Source: Dyella_B sp036746095 (lineage in GTDB: Bacteria > Pseudomonadota > Gammaproteobacteria > Xanthomonadales > Rhodanobacteraceae). Taken from it: a stretch of 64,000 bases of DNA. The notes below the pieces were generated by a model. It searched no databases. It was not told the DNA's origin and was given only the letters and a program-made list of their open reading frames with translations. Both the position numbers and the translations under genes were made by a program. Positions 32,234-41,499 of this stretch are shown here, one piece after another (position 1 is the stretch's first letter; every line of letters starts with the position of its first letter). The stretch covers positions 44,832-108,831 of the forward strand of contig NZ_DAIOEU010000011.1 in assembly GCF_036746095.1 (NCBI RefSeq), written 5' to 3'.

Positions 32234-33241
32234 ATGTCACTTCGTCATTTCCTCACCACCCAGGATTACAGTCGCGCCGAAATCGACGCGCTGCTTGAAC
32301 AGGCTGCCGCATTCAAGTGCTCGCCGCGTGGCCAGCAACTGGCCGGAAAATCGGTGGCGTTGTTGTTCTTCAATCCCTCGATGCGTACGCGCACGAGCTT
32401 CGAGTTGGGTGCGTTCCATCTAGGTGGTCACGCCATCGTGCTATCACCGGGCAAGGATGCATGGCCGATCGAATTCCGCCCCGGCGTGGTGATGGATGGT
32501 GAGGCGGAAGAGCACATTGCCGAAGTGGCACGCGTGCTGAGTCGCTACGTGGACCTGATCGCCGTGCGCGCCTTCCCGAAATTCCAGGACTGGTCGGTGG
32601 ATCGCGAAGACGCCGTGATCAAGGCCTTCGCGCAGCATGCCACCGTGCCGGTGATCAACATGGAAACCATCACGCATCCATGCCAGGAACTGGCGCATGC
32701 GCTGGCGCTGAAGGAACGCTTCGGCGATCTCACCGGCCGCAAGTACGTGCTGACGTGGACCTATCACCCAAAGCCGCTGAACACTGCGGTGGCCAACTCG
32801 GCGTTGCTGATCGCCACCAAGATGGGCATGAATGTGACGCTGCTGTGCCCCACGCCCGACTACGTGCTGGACGAGCGTTATATGGCCTTCGGCGAGCAGA
32901 ACGCGAAGGAAAACGGCGGCTCGCTCACGGTCAGCCACAACATCGAAGAAGCCTATCGTGGCGCCGACGTGGTGTACGCCAAGAGCTGGGGGGCACTGCC
33001 GTTCTTCGGTCGCTGGGAGCAGGAAAAGCCGATCCGCGACGCGCACAAGCACTTCATCGTCGACGAAGCAAAGATGGCGCTCACCAACAACGGTGTCTTC
33101 AGCCATTGCCTGCCGTTGCGCCGGAACATCAAGGCCACCGATGGGGTGATGGATTCGCCGGCATGCATCGCCATCGATGAAGCCGAAAACCGCCTGCACG
33201 TGCAGAAAGCCGTGATGGCTTCGCTGATCGGGCAGCGCTGA
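32234..33241 (+). CDS. argF': N-acetylornithine carbamoyltransferase
   Basis: Transfers a carbamoyl group to N-acetylornithine, giving N-acetylcitrulline, in the arginine route of Xanthomonadales. It has 335 residues. The carbamoyl-phosphate motif is FNPSMRTRTSFE, with HPCQELAHALAL later. TWTYHPKPLNTAVANSA and the long GVVMDGEAEEH loop distinguish it from ordinary ornithine carbamoyltransferase and match the Xanthomonas enzyme. GGAG stands before ATG 32234. An upstream in-frame start would translate through the terminator and is rejected. First gene of the arg/pro cluster and the presumed target of the attenuator. Confidence 0.96.
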   Translation: MSLRHFLTTQDYSRAEIDALLEQAAAFKCSPRGQQLAGKSVALLFFNPSMRTRTSFELGAFHLGGHAIVLSPGKDAWPIEFRPGVVMDGEAEEHIAEVARVLSRYVDLIAVRAFPKFQDWSVDREDAVIKAFAQHATVPVINMETITHPCQELAHALALKERFGDLTGRKYVLTWTYHPKPLNTAVANSALLIATKMGMNVTLLCPTPDYVLDERYMAFGEQNAKENGGSLTVSHNIEEAYRGADVVYAKSWGALPFFGRWEQEKPIRDAHKHFIVDEAKMALTNNGVFSHCLPLRRNIKATDGVMDSPACIAIDEAENRLHVQKAVMASLIGQR

Positions 33242-33248
33242 GCCCATC

Positions 33249-33881
33249 ATGTATCTGCCCAAATCTTTCCATGAAACACGGCCGGACGTATTGCACGCGC
33301 TGATGCGCGACTATCCGTTTGCCACCATCGTCATGCATGGGAACGACGGCCTGGTTGCCAATCACATACCGCTGGAACTGGCCAGCGATGCATCGCTGCA
33401 CGGACACGTGGCGCGCGGCAACGAATTGGCGAAAGCAGACGGCGCCGAAGTGCTGGTGATCTTCCATGGCGTGGATGGCTACGTCAGTCCCAATTGGTAT
33501 CCAAGCAAGCACGAGACCGGACGCGAAGTGCCCACCTGGAACTATGCCGTGGTGCACGTGCATGGCCGCTTGCGCGTCGTGGAAGATCCTGCCTGGTTAC
33601 GCCAGTTGCTGGATCGGTTGACCGACCGCCACGAAGCATCGCAGGCGAAACCGTGGCACGTCAGCGATGCGCCGGAAGACCACATCGAAAAGATGCTGCG
33701 CCTGATCGTGGGTATCGACATCGCGATCGAACGTATCGAGGGCAAATTCAAGCTGAGCCAGAATCATCCGGACGCCAATCGGGCCGGTGTATTGAAAGGC
33801 TTGGCCGAGCGCGATGGGCGACGCGATGCCGAACTGGCCGAACTGATGCAGCAAACCGAGGAGCGTCGGCATGGGCGATAA
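33249..33881 (+). CDS. FMN-binding PaiB-like protein
   Basis: A 210-residue split-barrel flavin-binding protein of the PaiB/protease-synthase regulator family (MYLPKSFHETRPDVLHALM, GYVSPNWYPSK, VPTWNYAVVHVHG). Bacillus PaiB was described as a negative regulator, but most members are putative flavoenzymes. It begins seven bases after argF' and overlaps the osmC-like gene by eleven bases, so it is expressed with the arginine genes although it has no known place in the pathway. Confidence 0.87.
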   Translation: MYLPKSFHETRPDVLHALMRDYPFATIVMHGNDGLVANHIPLELASDASLHGHVARGNELAKADGAEVLVIFHGVDGYVSPNWYPSKHETGREVPTWNYAVVHVHGRLRVVEDPAWLRQLLDRLTDRHEASQAKPWHVSDAPEDHIEKMLRLIVGIDIAIERIEGKFKLSQNHPDANRAGVLKGLAERDGRRDAELAELMQQTEERRHGR

Positions 33882-34347
33882 GCAGCACCAGTACCCCGTG
33901 CAAGTGGTGTGGACCGGCAATCATGGCAGCGGCACCAAAACCTACCAGGGTTACGGGCGCGAGCATGAAGTCCGCGTCGCCGGCAAACCGGTGATCGCCG
34001 GGTCGTCCGACGCAGCGTTTCGCGGCGACGGCAGCAAGCACAATCCCGAGGACATGCTGGTGGCCGCGCTATCGAGCTGCCACATGCTCTGGTACCTGCA
34101 TCTTGCTGCCGTAGCGGGCGTGGTGGTGACCGGCTACATCGACGACGCCGTCGGCACTTTGCAGGAGCGCGGCAACGACGGCCGTTTCATTGAGGTAGTG
34201 CTGTGCCCGCGCGTCACCATCACCGCGGCCAGCGATCCGGAAACCGCCAGGTGCGTGCACGACGACGCGCACCATGCCTGCTTCATCGCCAACTCCGTCA
34301 ACTTTCCGGTGCGCTGCGAACCACGCATTGTCATCGAATCCATGTAA
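33871..34347 (+). CDS. OsmC-family peroxiredoxin-like protein
   Basis: A 158-residue OsmC/Ohr-fold protein, usually a thiol peroxidase for organic hydroperoxides. The two conserved cysteines are in LSSCHMLWYL (about residue 70) and HHACFIANSVNFPV (about residue 137). The start overlaps the PaiB-like gene by eleven bases. The pair sits between argF' and argG. The function in arginine synthesis, if any, is unknown. Confidence 0.88.
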   Translation: MGDKQHQYPVQVVWTGNHGSGTKTYQGYGREHEVRVAGKPVIAGSSDAAFRGDGSKHNPEDMLVAALSSCHMLWYLHLAAVAGVVVTGYIDDAVGTLQERGNDGRFIEVVLCPRVTITAASDPETARCVHDDAHHACFIANSVNFPVRCEPRIVIESM

Positions 34348-34374
34348 ACCACCTTTCTTTTTGGATCTCGCATC

Positions 34375-35565
34375 ATGAGCAAAGACATCGTTCTGGCCTT
34401 CTCCGGCGGTCTCGACACCAGCTTCTGCATTCCCTACCTGCAGGAACGCGGTTGGGCCGTGCACACTGTGTTCGCCGATACCGGCGGCGTGGATGCCGAA
34501 GAGCGCGCCTATATCGAAGCGCGCGCCAAGGAACTGAAGGCGGCCAGCCACGTCACGATCGATGGCGGTCCGGCGATCTGGAATGGCTTCGTCAAGCCGT
34601 TCGTGTGGGCCGGCGAGGGCTACCAGGGCCAATATCCGCTGCTGGTGTCCGACCGCTACCTGATCGTCGATGCCGCGCTCAAGCGCTGTGCCGAACTGGG
34701 CACCAAGGCGATCGCGCACGGTTGCACCGGCATGGGCAACGACCAGGTGCGTTTCGACCTAGCCGTCAAAGCGCAGGGCGACTACGAGATCGTGGCGCCG
34801 ATCCGCGAGATCCAGAAAGAACACACCGAAGTACGCGCCTACGAGCAGAAATACCTGGAAGCCAAGGGTTTCGGCGTTCGTGCGAAGCAGAAGGCCTACA
34901 CCATCAACGAAAACCTGCTTGGCGTGACCATGTCCGGCGGCGAGATCGATCGCTGGCAGACCCCGGGCGAAGGCGCCGTGGGCTGGTGCAAGCCGCGTGC
35001 CGAATGGCCGTCCAAATCGCTGCGTTTGAAGCTCAGCTTCGTCAACGGCGAAGCGGTGGCGCTGGACGGTGAGAAGATCGACGGCCACAAGCTGCTCGCC
35101 AAGCTCAATAGCGTGTTGGCGCAGTACGGCGTGGGCCGCGGCATCTACACCGGCGACACCACCATCGGCTTGAAGGGCCGCATCATTTTTGAAGCGCCGG
35201 GCCTTACCGCCCTGCTGGCGGCGCATCGCGCGCTGGAAGAAGCCGTGCTGACCAAGCAGCAGAACCGCTTCAAGCCTGACGTGGCGCGCAAATGGGTGGA
35301 GCTGGTCTACGAAGGTTTCTTCCACGATCCGCTGAAAACCGACCTCGAAGCGTTCCTGGCTTCCAGCCAGTCGACCGTCAACGGCGACGTGGTGCTGGAA
35401 ACCAGCGGCGGCATCATCAACGCGGTCGCCGTGGAGTCCAAGCATATTCTCAACGCCAAGGGCGCCACGTATGCGCAGGCGGCCGACTGGGGCGTGGCGG
35501 AAGCCGAAGGCTTCATCAAGCTGTTCGGCATGAGCAGTACGCTGTGGGCCGAGGTGAATCGATGA
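34375..35565 (+). CDS. argG: Argininosuccinate synthase
   Basis: ATP-dependent joining of citrulline and aspartate to argininosuccinate. It has 396 residues. The ATP pyrophosphatase loop is AFSGGLDTSF at residues 7-16, with HGCTGMGNDQVRFD and TMSGGEIDRW later. The length fits the short ArgG class. argE' begins within its stop codon (ATGA), so their translation is coupled. In this pathway the citrulline comes from deacetylation of N-acetylcitrulline by ArgE'. Confidence 0.95.
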   Translation: MSKDIVLAFSGGLDTSFCIPYLQERGWAVHTVFADTGGVDAEERAYIEARAKELKAASHVTIDGGPAIWNGFVKPFVWAGEGYQGQYPLLVSDRYLIVDAALKRCAELGTKAIAHGCTGMGNDQVRFDLAVKAQGDYEIVAPIREIQKEHTEVRAYEQKYLEAKGFGVRAKQKAYTINENLLGVTMSGGEIDRWQTPGEGAVGWCKPRAEWPSKSLRLKLSFVNGEAVALDGEKIDGHKLLAKLNSVLAQYGVGRGIYTGDTTIGLKGRIIFEAPGLTALLAAHRALEEAVLTKQQNRFKPDVARKWVELVYEGFFHDPLKTDLEAFLASSQSTVNGDVVLETSGGIINAVAVESKHILNAKGATYAQAADWGVAEAEGFIKLFGMSSTLWAEVNR

Positions 35566-36701
35566 GTGCTGCGGACCTCCGGACGCAGGATTCAGGACTC
35601 GGTGCGGCGTTGCTCGATGCGACGCTGAAGCATCTGCGCGCGCTGGTGTCGTTCGATACGCGCAATCCGCCGCGCTCGATCGGTACCGGCGGCATCTTCG
35701 ACTATCTGCGCGAACAGCTGCCAGGTTTCGACGTGCAGGTGACCGACTACGGCGCGGGCGCGGTGACGCTCCATGCCGTGCGCGGCAAGCCGAAATATCT
35801 GTTCAACGTGCACCTGGACACGGTGCCGGATTCGCCGCATTGGACGCGTGATCCGCATGTACTGGAAACAACGGCTGATCGCGCCATCGGCCTTGGCGCT
35901 TGCGACATCAAGGGCGCAGCGGCCGCCTTGGCGGCGGTGGCGAACGCCTGCCAGGGCGACTTGGCCTTGCTGTTCTCCACCGATGAAGAAGCGAACGATC
36001 CGCGCTGCATTGCCGGCTTCCTCAAGGAAGGGCACGCGTACGATGCGGTGATCGTGGCCGAGCCGACATGCGTTGAAGCCGTGCTCGCGCATCGCGGCAT
36101 CCATTCGGTGCAGATGCGCTTCAGCGGCCAGGCCGGCCACGCTTCCGGTGAGATCAAGCCGACGGACAGCGCCGTGCATCAAGCCATCCGCTGGGGGGGC
36201 GCCGCCCTGGATCATGTCGAAAGCCTCTCGCATGAGCGCTTCGGTGGACTTACTGGCTTGCGCTTCAACATCGGCCGCGTCGAAGGCGGTATCAAGGCAA
36301 ACATGATTGCGCCTACCGCAGACGTCCGTTTCGGTTTTCGTCCGCTGCCGAGCATGGACCCGGACCAGTTGCTGGAAACCTTCCGTACGCTGGTGGAGCC
36401 CACGCCGGTCAGCTACGAGGAACTGTTCCGCGGCATGTCGCTTCCCGCAGGCGATGTTCCCAACGCCGAAGCACGCCGCCTTGCCGCGCGTGACATTGCC
36501 GACGAACTGGGCATTCCCGTCGGCAACGCCGTGAATTTCTGGACCGAAGCGGCGCTGTTCTCCGAAGCCGGTTATATCTCCTTCGTCTACGGCCCCGGCG
36601 ATATCGCCCAGGCGCACACCGCCGACGAATGGGTCGCGCTGGATCAATTGCAAACGTACGCACAAACCATCTACGAGATCGTGAACCGTGGAAGCGCATA
36701 A
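35562..36701 (+). CDS. argE': N-acetylcitrulline deacetylase
   Basis: M20-family zinc peptidase that removes the acetyl group from N-acetylcitrulline. It has 379 residues: metal motifs FNVHLDTVP, GLGACDIKGA, STDEEAND and a late QAHTADEWV. With argF' it makes up the acetylated-citrulline variant of the pathway, so ornithine is not an intermediate. It starts in the argG stop (ATGA) and overlaps argB by 14 bases. The same fold covers acetylornithine deacetylase; substrate is inferred from argF'. Confidence 0.92.
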   Translation: MSAADLRTQDSGLGAALLDATLKHLRALVSFDTRNPPRSIGTGGIFDYLREQLPGFDVQVTDYGAGAVTLHAVRGKPKYLFNVHLDTVPDSPHWTRDPHVLETTADRAIGLGACDIKGAAAALAAVANACQGDLALLFSTDEEANDPRCIAGFLKEGHAYDAVIVAEPTCVEAVLAHRGIHSVQMRFSGQAGHASGEIKPTDSAVHQAIRWGGAALDHVESLSHERFGGLTGLRFNIGRVEGGIKANMIAPTADVRFGFRPLPSMDPDQLLETFRTLVEPTPVSYEELFRGMSLPAGDVPNAEARRLAARDIADELGIPVGNAVNFWTEAALFSEAGYISFVYGPGDIAQAHTADEWVALDQLQTYAQTIYEIVNRGSA

Positions 36702-38004
36702 GAACACTCGCCAGACCATTGTGCGCCTGCTCTCCGCCATGGGCAGCGCCAAGGAAATCCAGCAATACCTCAAGCGCTTTTCGCAGGTCGATGCCAAGCG
36801 ATTCGCGGTAGTGAAAGTGGGCGGCGCGGTGCTGCGCGACGAGCTCAACGACCTCACCTCTTCGCTGACCTTTCTGCAGCAGGTGGGTCTTACACCGATC
36901 GTGCTGCACGGTGCCGGTCCGCAGCTGGATGAAGAACTGCAAGCCGCAGGCATCACCAAGCAAACCATCAATGGCTTGCGCGTCACCTCGCCGAAAGCCC
37001 TGGGTATCGTGCGTCGGGTGTTCCAGCAGCAGAACCTGCGCCTGGTCGAAGCGCTGCAGGCAATGGATACGCGTGCCACCTCGGTGCCGTCCGGCGTGTT
37101 CATGTCCAGCTTCCTGGACAAGGACGTCTACGGCATGGTGGGCAAGGTCGACAGCATCAATCTCGCGCCGATCGAAGCGAGCTTGCGCGCGGGTTCCATT
37201 CCGGTCATCGCGAGTCTCGGCGAAACGGATGAGGGCCAGTTCCTCAACATCAACGCCGACTTTGCCGCCAATGAACTGGTGCGCGTGCTGCAGCCGTACA
37301 AGATCGTCTTCCTGACCGGTACCGGTGGCCTGCTTGACGACCAGGGCCAGATTATCGATTCGATCAACCTGAGCACGGAGTTCGAGCAGCTGATCCAGCA
37401 ACCCTGGATCAACGGTGGCATGCGCGTGAAGATCGAGCAGATTGCCGATCTGCTGCAAAGCCTGCCTCTGACCTCGTCGGTGTCGATCACGCGCCCTTCC
37501 GAACTGGCGAAGGAATTGTTCACGCACAAAGGTTCCGGCACGTTGGTGCGTCGTGGCGAAAAGGTGTTCCGTTTTGAAAGCTGGGACGGCGTGGACCAGG
37601 TACGCATGCGCGAACTGATCGAATCCAGCTTTGGCCGCAAAGTGGTCGACGATTACTTCGCACGCACCAAGCCCTATCGCATCTACGTCAGCGAAAACTA
37701 TCGCGCTGCGATGATCCTCACCCGCGAGGATGGCCTGATCTACCTCGACAAATTCGCCGTGCTCGACGATGCGCAGGGCGAAGGCCTCGGCCGCGCGGTG
37801 TGGCAGGTGATGCGCGAGGAAAATCCGCAGCTGTTCTGGCGTTCGCGTCACGGTAACGCGATCAATTATTTCTACTACGCCGAGTCGGACGGTTGCTACA
37901 AGCAGGAGCGCTGGAAAGTGTTCTGGTACGGCCTGGACGGTTTCGACACGATCGCGCGCTGCGTCGAGCATTGCGCCACACGCCAACCCACCTTGATCGA
38001 CTGA
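36688..38004 (+). CDS. argB: Bifunctional N-acetylglutamate synthase/kinase
   Basis: Carries out the first two steps of arginine synthesis: acetylation and phosphorylation of glutamate. It has 438 residues in two parts: an amino-acid kinase domain (about 35-285: VVKVGGAV, IVLHGAGPQ, FLTGTGGL, MRVKIEQIADLL) and a GNAT-like acetyltransferase domain (about 290-438: YRIYVSENYRAAMILTRE, DDAQGEGLGRAVW, FYYAESDG). This fused form is known from Xanthomonadales and resembles vertebrate NAGS. The start is GTG, overlapping argE' by 14 bases. It replaces separate argA and argB and is the expected point of arginine feedback. Confidence 0.95.
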   Translation: MEAHKNTRQTIVRLLSAMGSAKEIQQYLKRFSQVDAKRFAVVKVGGAVLRDELNDLTSSLTFLQQVGLTPIVLHGAGPQLDEELQAAGITKQTINGLRVTSPKALGIVRRVFQQQNLRLVEALQAMDTRATSVPSGVFMSSFLDKDVYGMVGKVDSINLAPIEASLRAGSIPVIASLGETDEGQFLNINADFAANELVRVLQPYKIVFLTGTGGLLDDQGQIIDSINLSTEFEQLIQQPWINGGMRVKIEQIADLLQSLPLTSSVSITRPSELAKELFTHKGSGTLVRRGEKVFRFESWDGVDQVRMRELIESSFGRKVVDDYFARTKPYRIYVSENYRAAMILTREDGLIYLDKFAVLDDAQGEGLGRAVWQVMREENPQLFWRSRHGNAINYFYYAESDGCYKQERWKVFWYGLDGFDTIARCVEHCATRQPTLID

Positions 38005-38009
38005 CGACT

Positions 38010-38963
38010 ATGGCTATTTCCAACAAACGCATCGGCATCGTCGGCGCCCGCGGCCATACCGGCGCGGAACTGATCCGCCTGGTGGCAGCGCACCCGGCGC
38101 TGGAGCTGGCATACGTGTCCTCGCGCGAGTTGAACGGGCAGCGCGTCGAGGACCACGTCGAAGCGTACAAGGGCGAGTTGCGCTACAGCTCGCCAGCGCA
38201 TGAAGAATTGCCGTCGCTCGATGCCGACGTCGTGGTACTGGCGCTGCCGAATGGAAAAGCATCCGTTTGCGTGAAAGCGTTCGACGCGGCCGGTAAGAGT
38301 CCCGTCATCGTGGATCTTTCCGCGGACTATCGCTTCGACAATACCTGGTACTACGGCCTGCCCGAACTTACCCGCAACAAGTGGCGTGGCGAGAAGCGCA
38401 TCAGCAATCCTGGCTGCTATGCCACCGCCATCCAGCTTTCCGTGGCGCCGCTCAAGGATGTGCTGGCCGCGCCGCCGGTGTGCTTCGGCGTCTCCGGCTA
38501 CTCCGGTGCCGGCACCACGCCATCGGACAAGAACAACCCGGAAAAGCTGCGCGACAACCTGATGCCGTATTCGCTTACCGGCCACATGCATGAGAAGGAA
38601 GCGAGCCGGCATTTGGGCATACCGGTGGAATTCATGCCGCACGTGGCGCCGCATTTCCGCGGCCTGACGGTGACGACGAATCTCTACCTGTCGCGTGCAT
38701 TGAAGCGTGAAGATGTGCTGGCGCGCTTCCAGCAGGCCTACGCGGGCGAGAAGCTGGTGCGCGTGCTCGACGAGGCGCCGTGGGTGAGCCAGATCGCTGG
38801 TAAGCATCACGCCGAGGTGGGTGGCTTTGCGCTGTCGGCGGACGGCAAGCGTGTGGTGGTAGTGGCCACGCTCGACAACCTGTTGAAGGGTGCTGCAACG
38901 CAGGCGATGCAGAACATCAACCGGGCGATTGGGGTGGATGAGTACACGTCAATCCCTGTGTAA
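38010..38963 (+). CDS. argC: N-acetyl-gamma-glutamyl-phosphate reductase
   Basis: NADPH-dependent reduction of acetylglutamyl phosphate to the semialdehyde. It has 317 residues. The dinucleotide site is IGIVGARGHTGAELIRLV at residues 8-25; the catalytic Cys is in ISNPGCYATA near 131, with HVAPHFRG later. It starts five bases after argB. The start was set by homology, as the frame is open further upstream within argB. Confidence 0.95.
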   Translation: MAISNKRIGIVGARGHTGAELIRLVAAHPALELAYVSSRELNGQRVEDHVEAYKGELRYSSPAHEELPSLDADVVVLALPNGKASVCVKAFDAAGKSPVIVDLSADYRFDNTWYYGLPELTRNKWRGEKRISNPGCYATAIQLSVAPLKDVLAAPPVCFGVSGYSGAGTTPSDKNNPEKLRDNLMPYSLTGHMHEKEASRHLGIPVEFMPHVAPHFRGLTVTTNLYLSRALKREDVLARFQQAYAGEKLVRVLDEAPWVSQIAGKHHAEVGGFALSADGKRVVVVATLDNLLKGAATQAMQNINRAIGVDEYTSIPV

Positions 38964-38988
38964 GGCGCGATATGCATATCGTTATTGG

Positions 38989-39018
38989 CCGTCATTCCCG
39001 CTTTCGCGGGAATGACGG
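38989..39018. repeat. Perfect REP-like palindrome between argC and argH
   Basis: CCGTCATTCCCG-CTTTCG-CGGGAATGACGG is a perfect 12-bp stem with a six-base loop, 26 bases after argC and 27 before argH. It is a common bacterial intergenic palindrome type. A-rich sequence follows on the plus strand and no T-run, so it is not a terminator for the forward operon. It may slow decay of the upstream mRNA. Confidence 0.75.
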
Positions 39019-39045
39019 CAAAAAACAAAAAGAGAACCTAAAGCC

Positions 39046-40341
39046 ATGACCGACCTCCTTTGGCAAAAAGCCGGCGTCGAAACCAACGCGAAAATCATGA
39101 AGTTCCTCGCCGGCGACGACGTGCTGCTGGACCGCGAGTTCTTCCTGCACGACATCACTGCCAGCAAGGCGCATGTGGAGGGTCTGGCCAACATCGGTGT
39201 CGTCAGCGCGAAAGAGATGGAAGACTTGAAGCGCGAACTGGATGTACTGGCCGAGGACTTCCGCGCCGGCCGCTTCGTGCTGGACGACCGCTACGAAGAC
39301 GGCCATTCCGCCATCGAAGCCCGCCTTACCGAGCGCCTCGGCGATGCCGGCCGTCGCGTGCACACCGGCCGCAGCCGCAACGACCAGATCCTGGTCGCCA
39401 CGCGCCTGTGGCTGAAGGAAAAGCTTGCGCTGTTGGAAACGCATTGCCACAGCATTGCCGACGTGTGCTTGCAGCGTGCCGCGCAACCGGCAGTGCCATT
39501 GCCGGGCTACACCCATCTGCAACGCGCGGTAGTGTCGTCCACCGGCATGTGGTTTGCCGGTTTCGCCGAAGGCTTTATCGACAACGCGTGGCGCGCCAGG
39601 CAGACCGCTGCGTGGATCGATGCCAACCCGCTCGGCACCGCCGCCGGCTACGGTGTCAACCTGCCGCTGGATCGCGCGCATACCACGCAGGCGCTGGGCT
39701 TTGGCCGCATGCAGGTCTCGCCCATCTACGCGCAGCTTTCGCGCGGCAAGTTCGAGATGGCGGTGATGGAAGCGTTGAGCAGCGCCATGCTCGATGCACG
39801 CCGCCTGGCCTGGGATCTATCGCTGTTCACGACGGCGGAATTCAACTTCGTGTCGCTGCCATCGGAATACACCACCGGCAGTTCGATCATGCCCAACAAG
39901 CGCAACCCGGACGTGGTGGAGCTGCTGCGTGCCTCCTATGCCACCGTTGCGGCGGCACGCTGCGAAATCGAGCAACTGCTGTCGCTGCCGTCCGGCTATC
40001 AACGCGACCTGCAATTCTCCAAGGGTTCGCTGTTCCATGGCGTCACCCATGGCCTCGCCGCGCTGGAACTGTTGCCCGACCTGCTCGCACGCATGCAATG
40101 GAACGAACCCGCCATGCGCGCGGCGATCGAGCCGGCGATGTACGCCACCGACGTCGCCATCGAACAGGCTGCCGCAGGTGTTCCGTTTCGCGAAGCCTAC
40201 AAAGCCGCGGCCCAGGCAGCGCAGCAAGCCGGGCACGGGCGCACCCCTGAATCCAGCCTCGCGGCGCGCACCTCGCCGGGCGCGGGCAACGACGTGCAAT
40301 TGGCCGTATTGCGGCAGCGTCTCGATAACCTGGCGTCATAG
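39046..40341 (+). CDS. argH: Argininosuccinate lyase
   Basis: Cleaves argininosuccinate to arginine and fumarate. It has 431 residues of the fumarase/aspartase fold: HTGRSRNDQI, PGYTHLQRAVVS and the signature loop GSSIMPNKRNPDVVE with the catalytic Ser. A little shorter than E. coli ArgH (457). It completes the arginine set in this cluster; only the aminotransferase argD is missing. proB follows nine bases later. Confidence 0.94.
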   Translation: MTDLLWQKAGVETNAKIMKFLAGDDVLLDREFFLHDITASKAHVEGLANIGVVSAKEMEDLKRELDVLAEDFRAGRFVLDDRYEDGHSAIEARLTERLGDAGRRVHTGRSRNDQILVATRLWLKEKLALLETHCHSIADVCLQRAAQPAVPLPGYTHLQRAVVSSTGMWFAGFAEGFIDNAWRARQTAAWIDANPLGTAAGYGVNLPLDRAHTTQALGFGRMQVSPIYAQLSRGKFEMAVMEALSSAMLDARRLAWDLSLFTTAEFNFVSLPSEYTTGSSIMPNKRNPDVVELLRASYATVAAARCEIEQLLSLPSGYQRDLQFSKGSLFHGVTHGLAALELLPDLLARMQWNEPAMRAAIEPAMYATDVAIEQAAAGVPFREAYKAAAQAAQQAGHGRTPESSLAARTSPGAGNDVQLAVLRQRLDNLAS

Positions 40342-40350
40342 CGAACCGAC

Positions 40351-41499
40351 ATGAGCATCGTCCGCTTGCCAGAACACAGCTTGCCCACATGGCGCCGCGT
40401 GGTGCTCAAAGTCGGCAGCAATTTGCTCGCTGCCGACGGCGGCGGCCTGACGCCGCTTTACGCGCAAGCCTTGGCCGGATTTATCAGCGCAAGCCAGCGT
40501 GCAGGGCGTGAGGTGGTGCTGGTATCTTCCGGCGCTGTTGCCGCCGGCCGCGCCTTGCTGCGCCAGCGCACCGCACCAGGGCCGGAGTTGGCGGCGAAGC
40601 AGGCGCTGGCCGCATTGGGCCAGGCACCGATGATCGCGTTGTGGCAAAGCCTGTCGGAGCATCCCGTCGCACAAGTGCTGCTGACCCACGACGATCTGCG
40701 CAACCGACGCCGCTACCTCAACGCGCGTGCAACGCTGCGCGAGTTGTTAATGCTGGGCGTCTTGCCGGTCGTCAACGAAAACGACACGGTCGCGGTGGAC
40801 GAACTCAAGCTCGGCGACAACGACAATCTCGCCGCCATCGTTGCCGCCCTGGTCGATGCCGATTTGTTGCTGATCGCCTCGGATGTGGATGCGCTCTACA
40901 ACGCCGATCCCCGCCGCGATCCGGCAGCCAAACCTATCGGCCACGTGCCGCAGCTGACCGCGCAGATCATGGCCATGGCTGGCGGCAGCGGCACTACCGT
41001 GGGCACCGGCGGCATGCGGACCAAGCTGCAGGCCGCCGAAAAGGCTGCCGCAGCCGGTATTCCCACGGCGTTGTTCAGCGGCCGCGAGCCGGCGACGGTC
41101 AAGGCCCTGGAAGAAGGGCAGCTGCGCGGCACCTTGATCGATGTCGCGGGCAATCGCATGCAGGCACGCAAATATTGGTTGCGCCATGCACCGACCGGCA
41201 GCGGTCGCGTGAGCGTCGATGCGGGTGCCGTGCGCGCCCTTGCCGGCGGGCGCGCGTCGCTGTTGCCCGGCGGTATCCTCGACGTGGCAGGCGAATTCCA
41301 TCGAGGCGACCTGATCGAAATCGTGGACGCCCAGGACCGACCCGTGGCACGCGGACTCTGCCAGTACGGTGCGGCCGAAGTGCGCCGTCTGGTCGGGCGG
41401 CACAGCCGCGATATCGCGTCCATCCTCGGCTACAGCTATGGCGATGAAATCGTGCATCGCGACGATCTGGCCACCATTGCAGGAGAATCGGAAGCATGA
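40351..41499 (+). CDS. proB: Glutamate 5-kinase
   Basis: First enzyme of proline synthesis, phosphorylating glutamate. It has 382 residues: an amino-acid kinase domain (VVLKVGSNLLA, VSSGAVAAGR, PVVNENDTVAVDELKLGDND, GTGGMRTKLQAA) and a C-terminal PUA domain from about 290, as in E. coli. It overlaps proA by four bases. Its position after argH puts both glutamate-derived amino acid routes under one transcript, if read-through continues this far. Confidence 0.96.
   Translation: MSIVRLPEHSLPTWRRVVLKVGSNLLAADGGGLTPLYAQALAGFISASQRAGREVVLVSSGAVAAGRALLRQRTAPGPELAAKQALAALGQAPMIALWQSLSEHPVAQVLLTHDDLRNRRRYLNARATLRELLMLGVLPVVNENDTVAVDELKLGDNDNLAAIVAALVDADLLLIASDVDALYNADPRRDPAAKPIGHVPQLTAQIMAMAGGSGTTVGTGGMRTKLQAAEKAAAAGIPTALFSGREPATVKALEEGQLRGTLIDVAGNRMQARKYWLRHAPTGSGRVSVDAGAVRALAGGRASLLPGGILDVAGEFHRGDLIEIVDAQDRPVARGLCQYGAAEVRRLVGRHSRDIASILGYSYGDEIVHRDDLATIAGESEA

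Noticed and set aside
35592..37986. Two long open frames of more than 500 codons on the minus strand across argE', argB and the start of argC.
   Set aside because: They are antisense to well-conserved arg genes in a high-GC genome, where such frames are common, and their translations show no family motifs.
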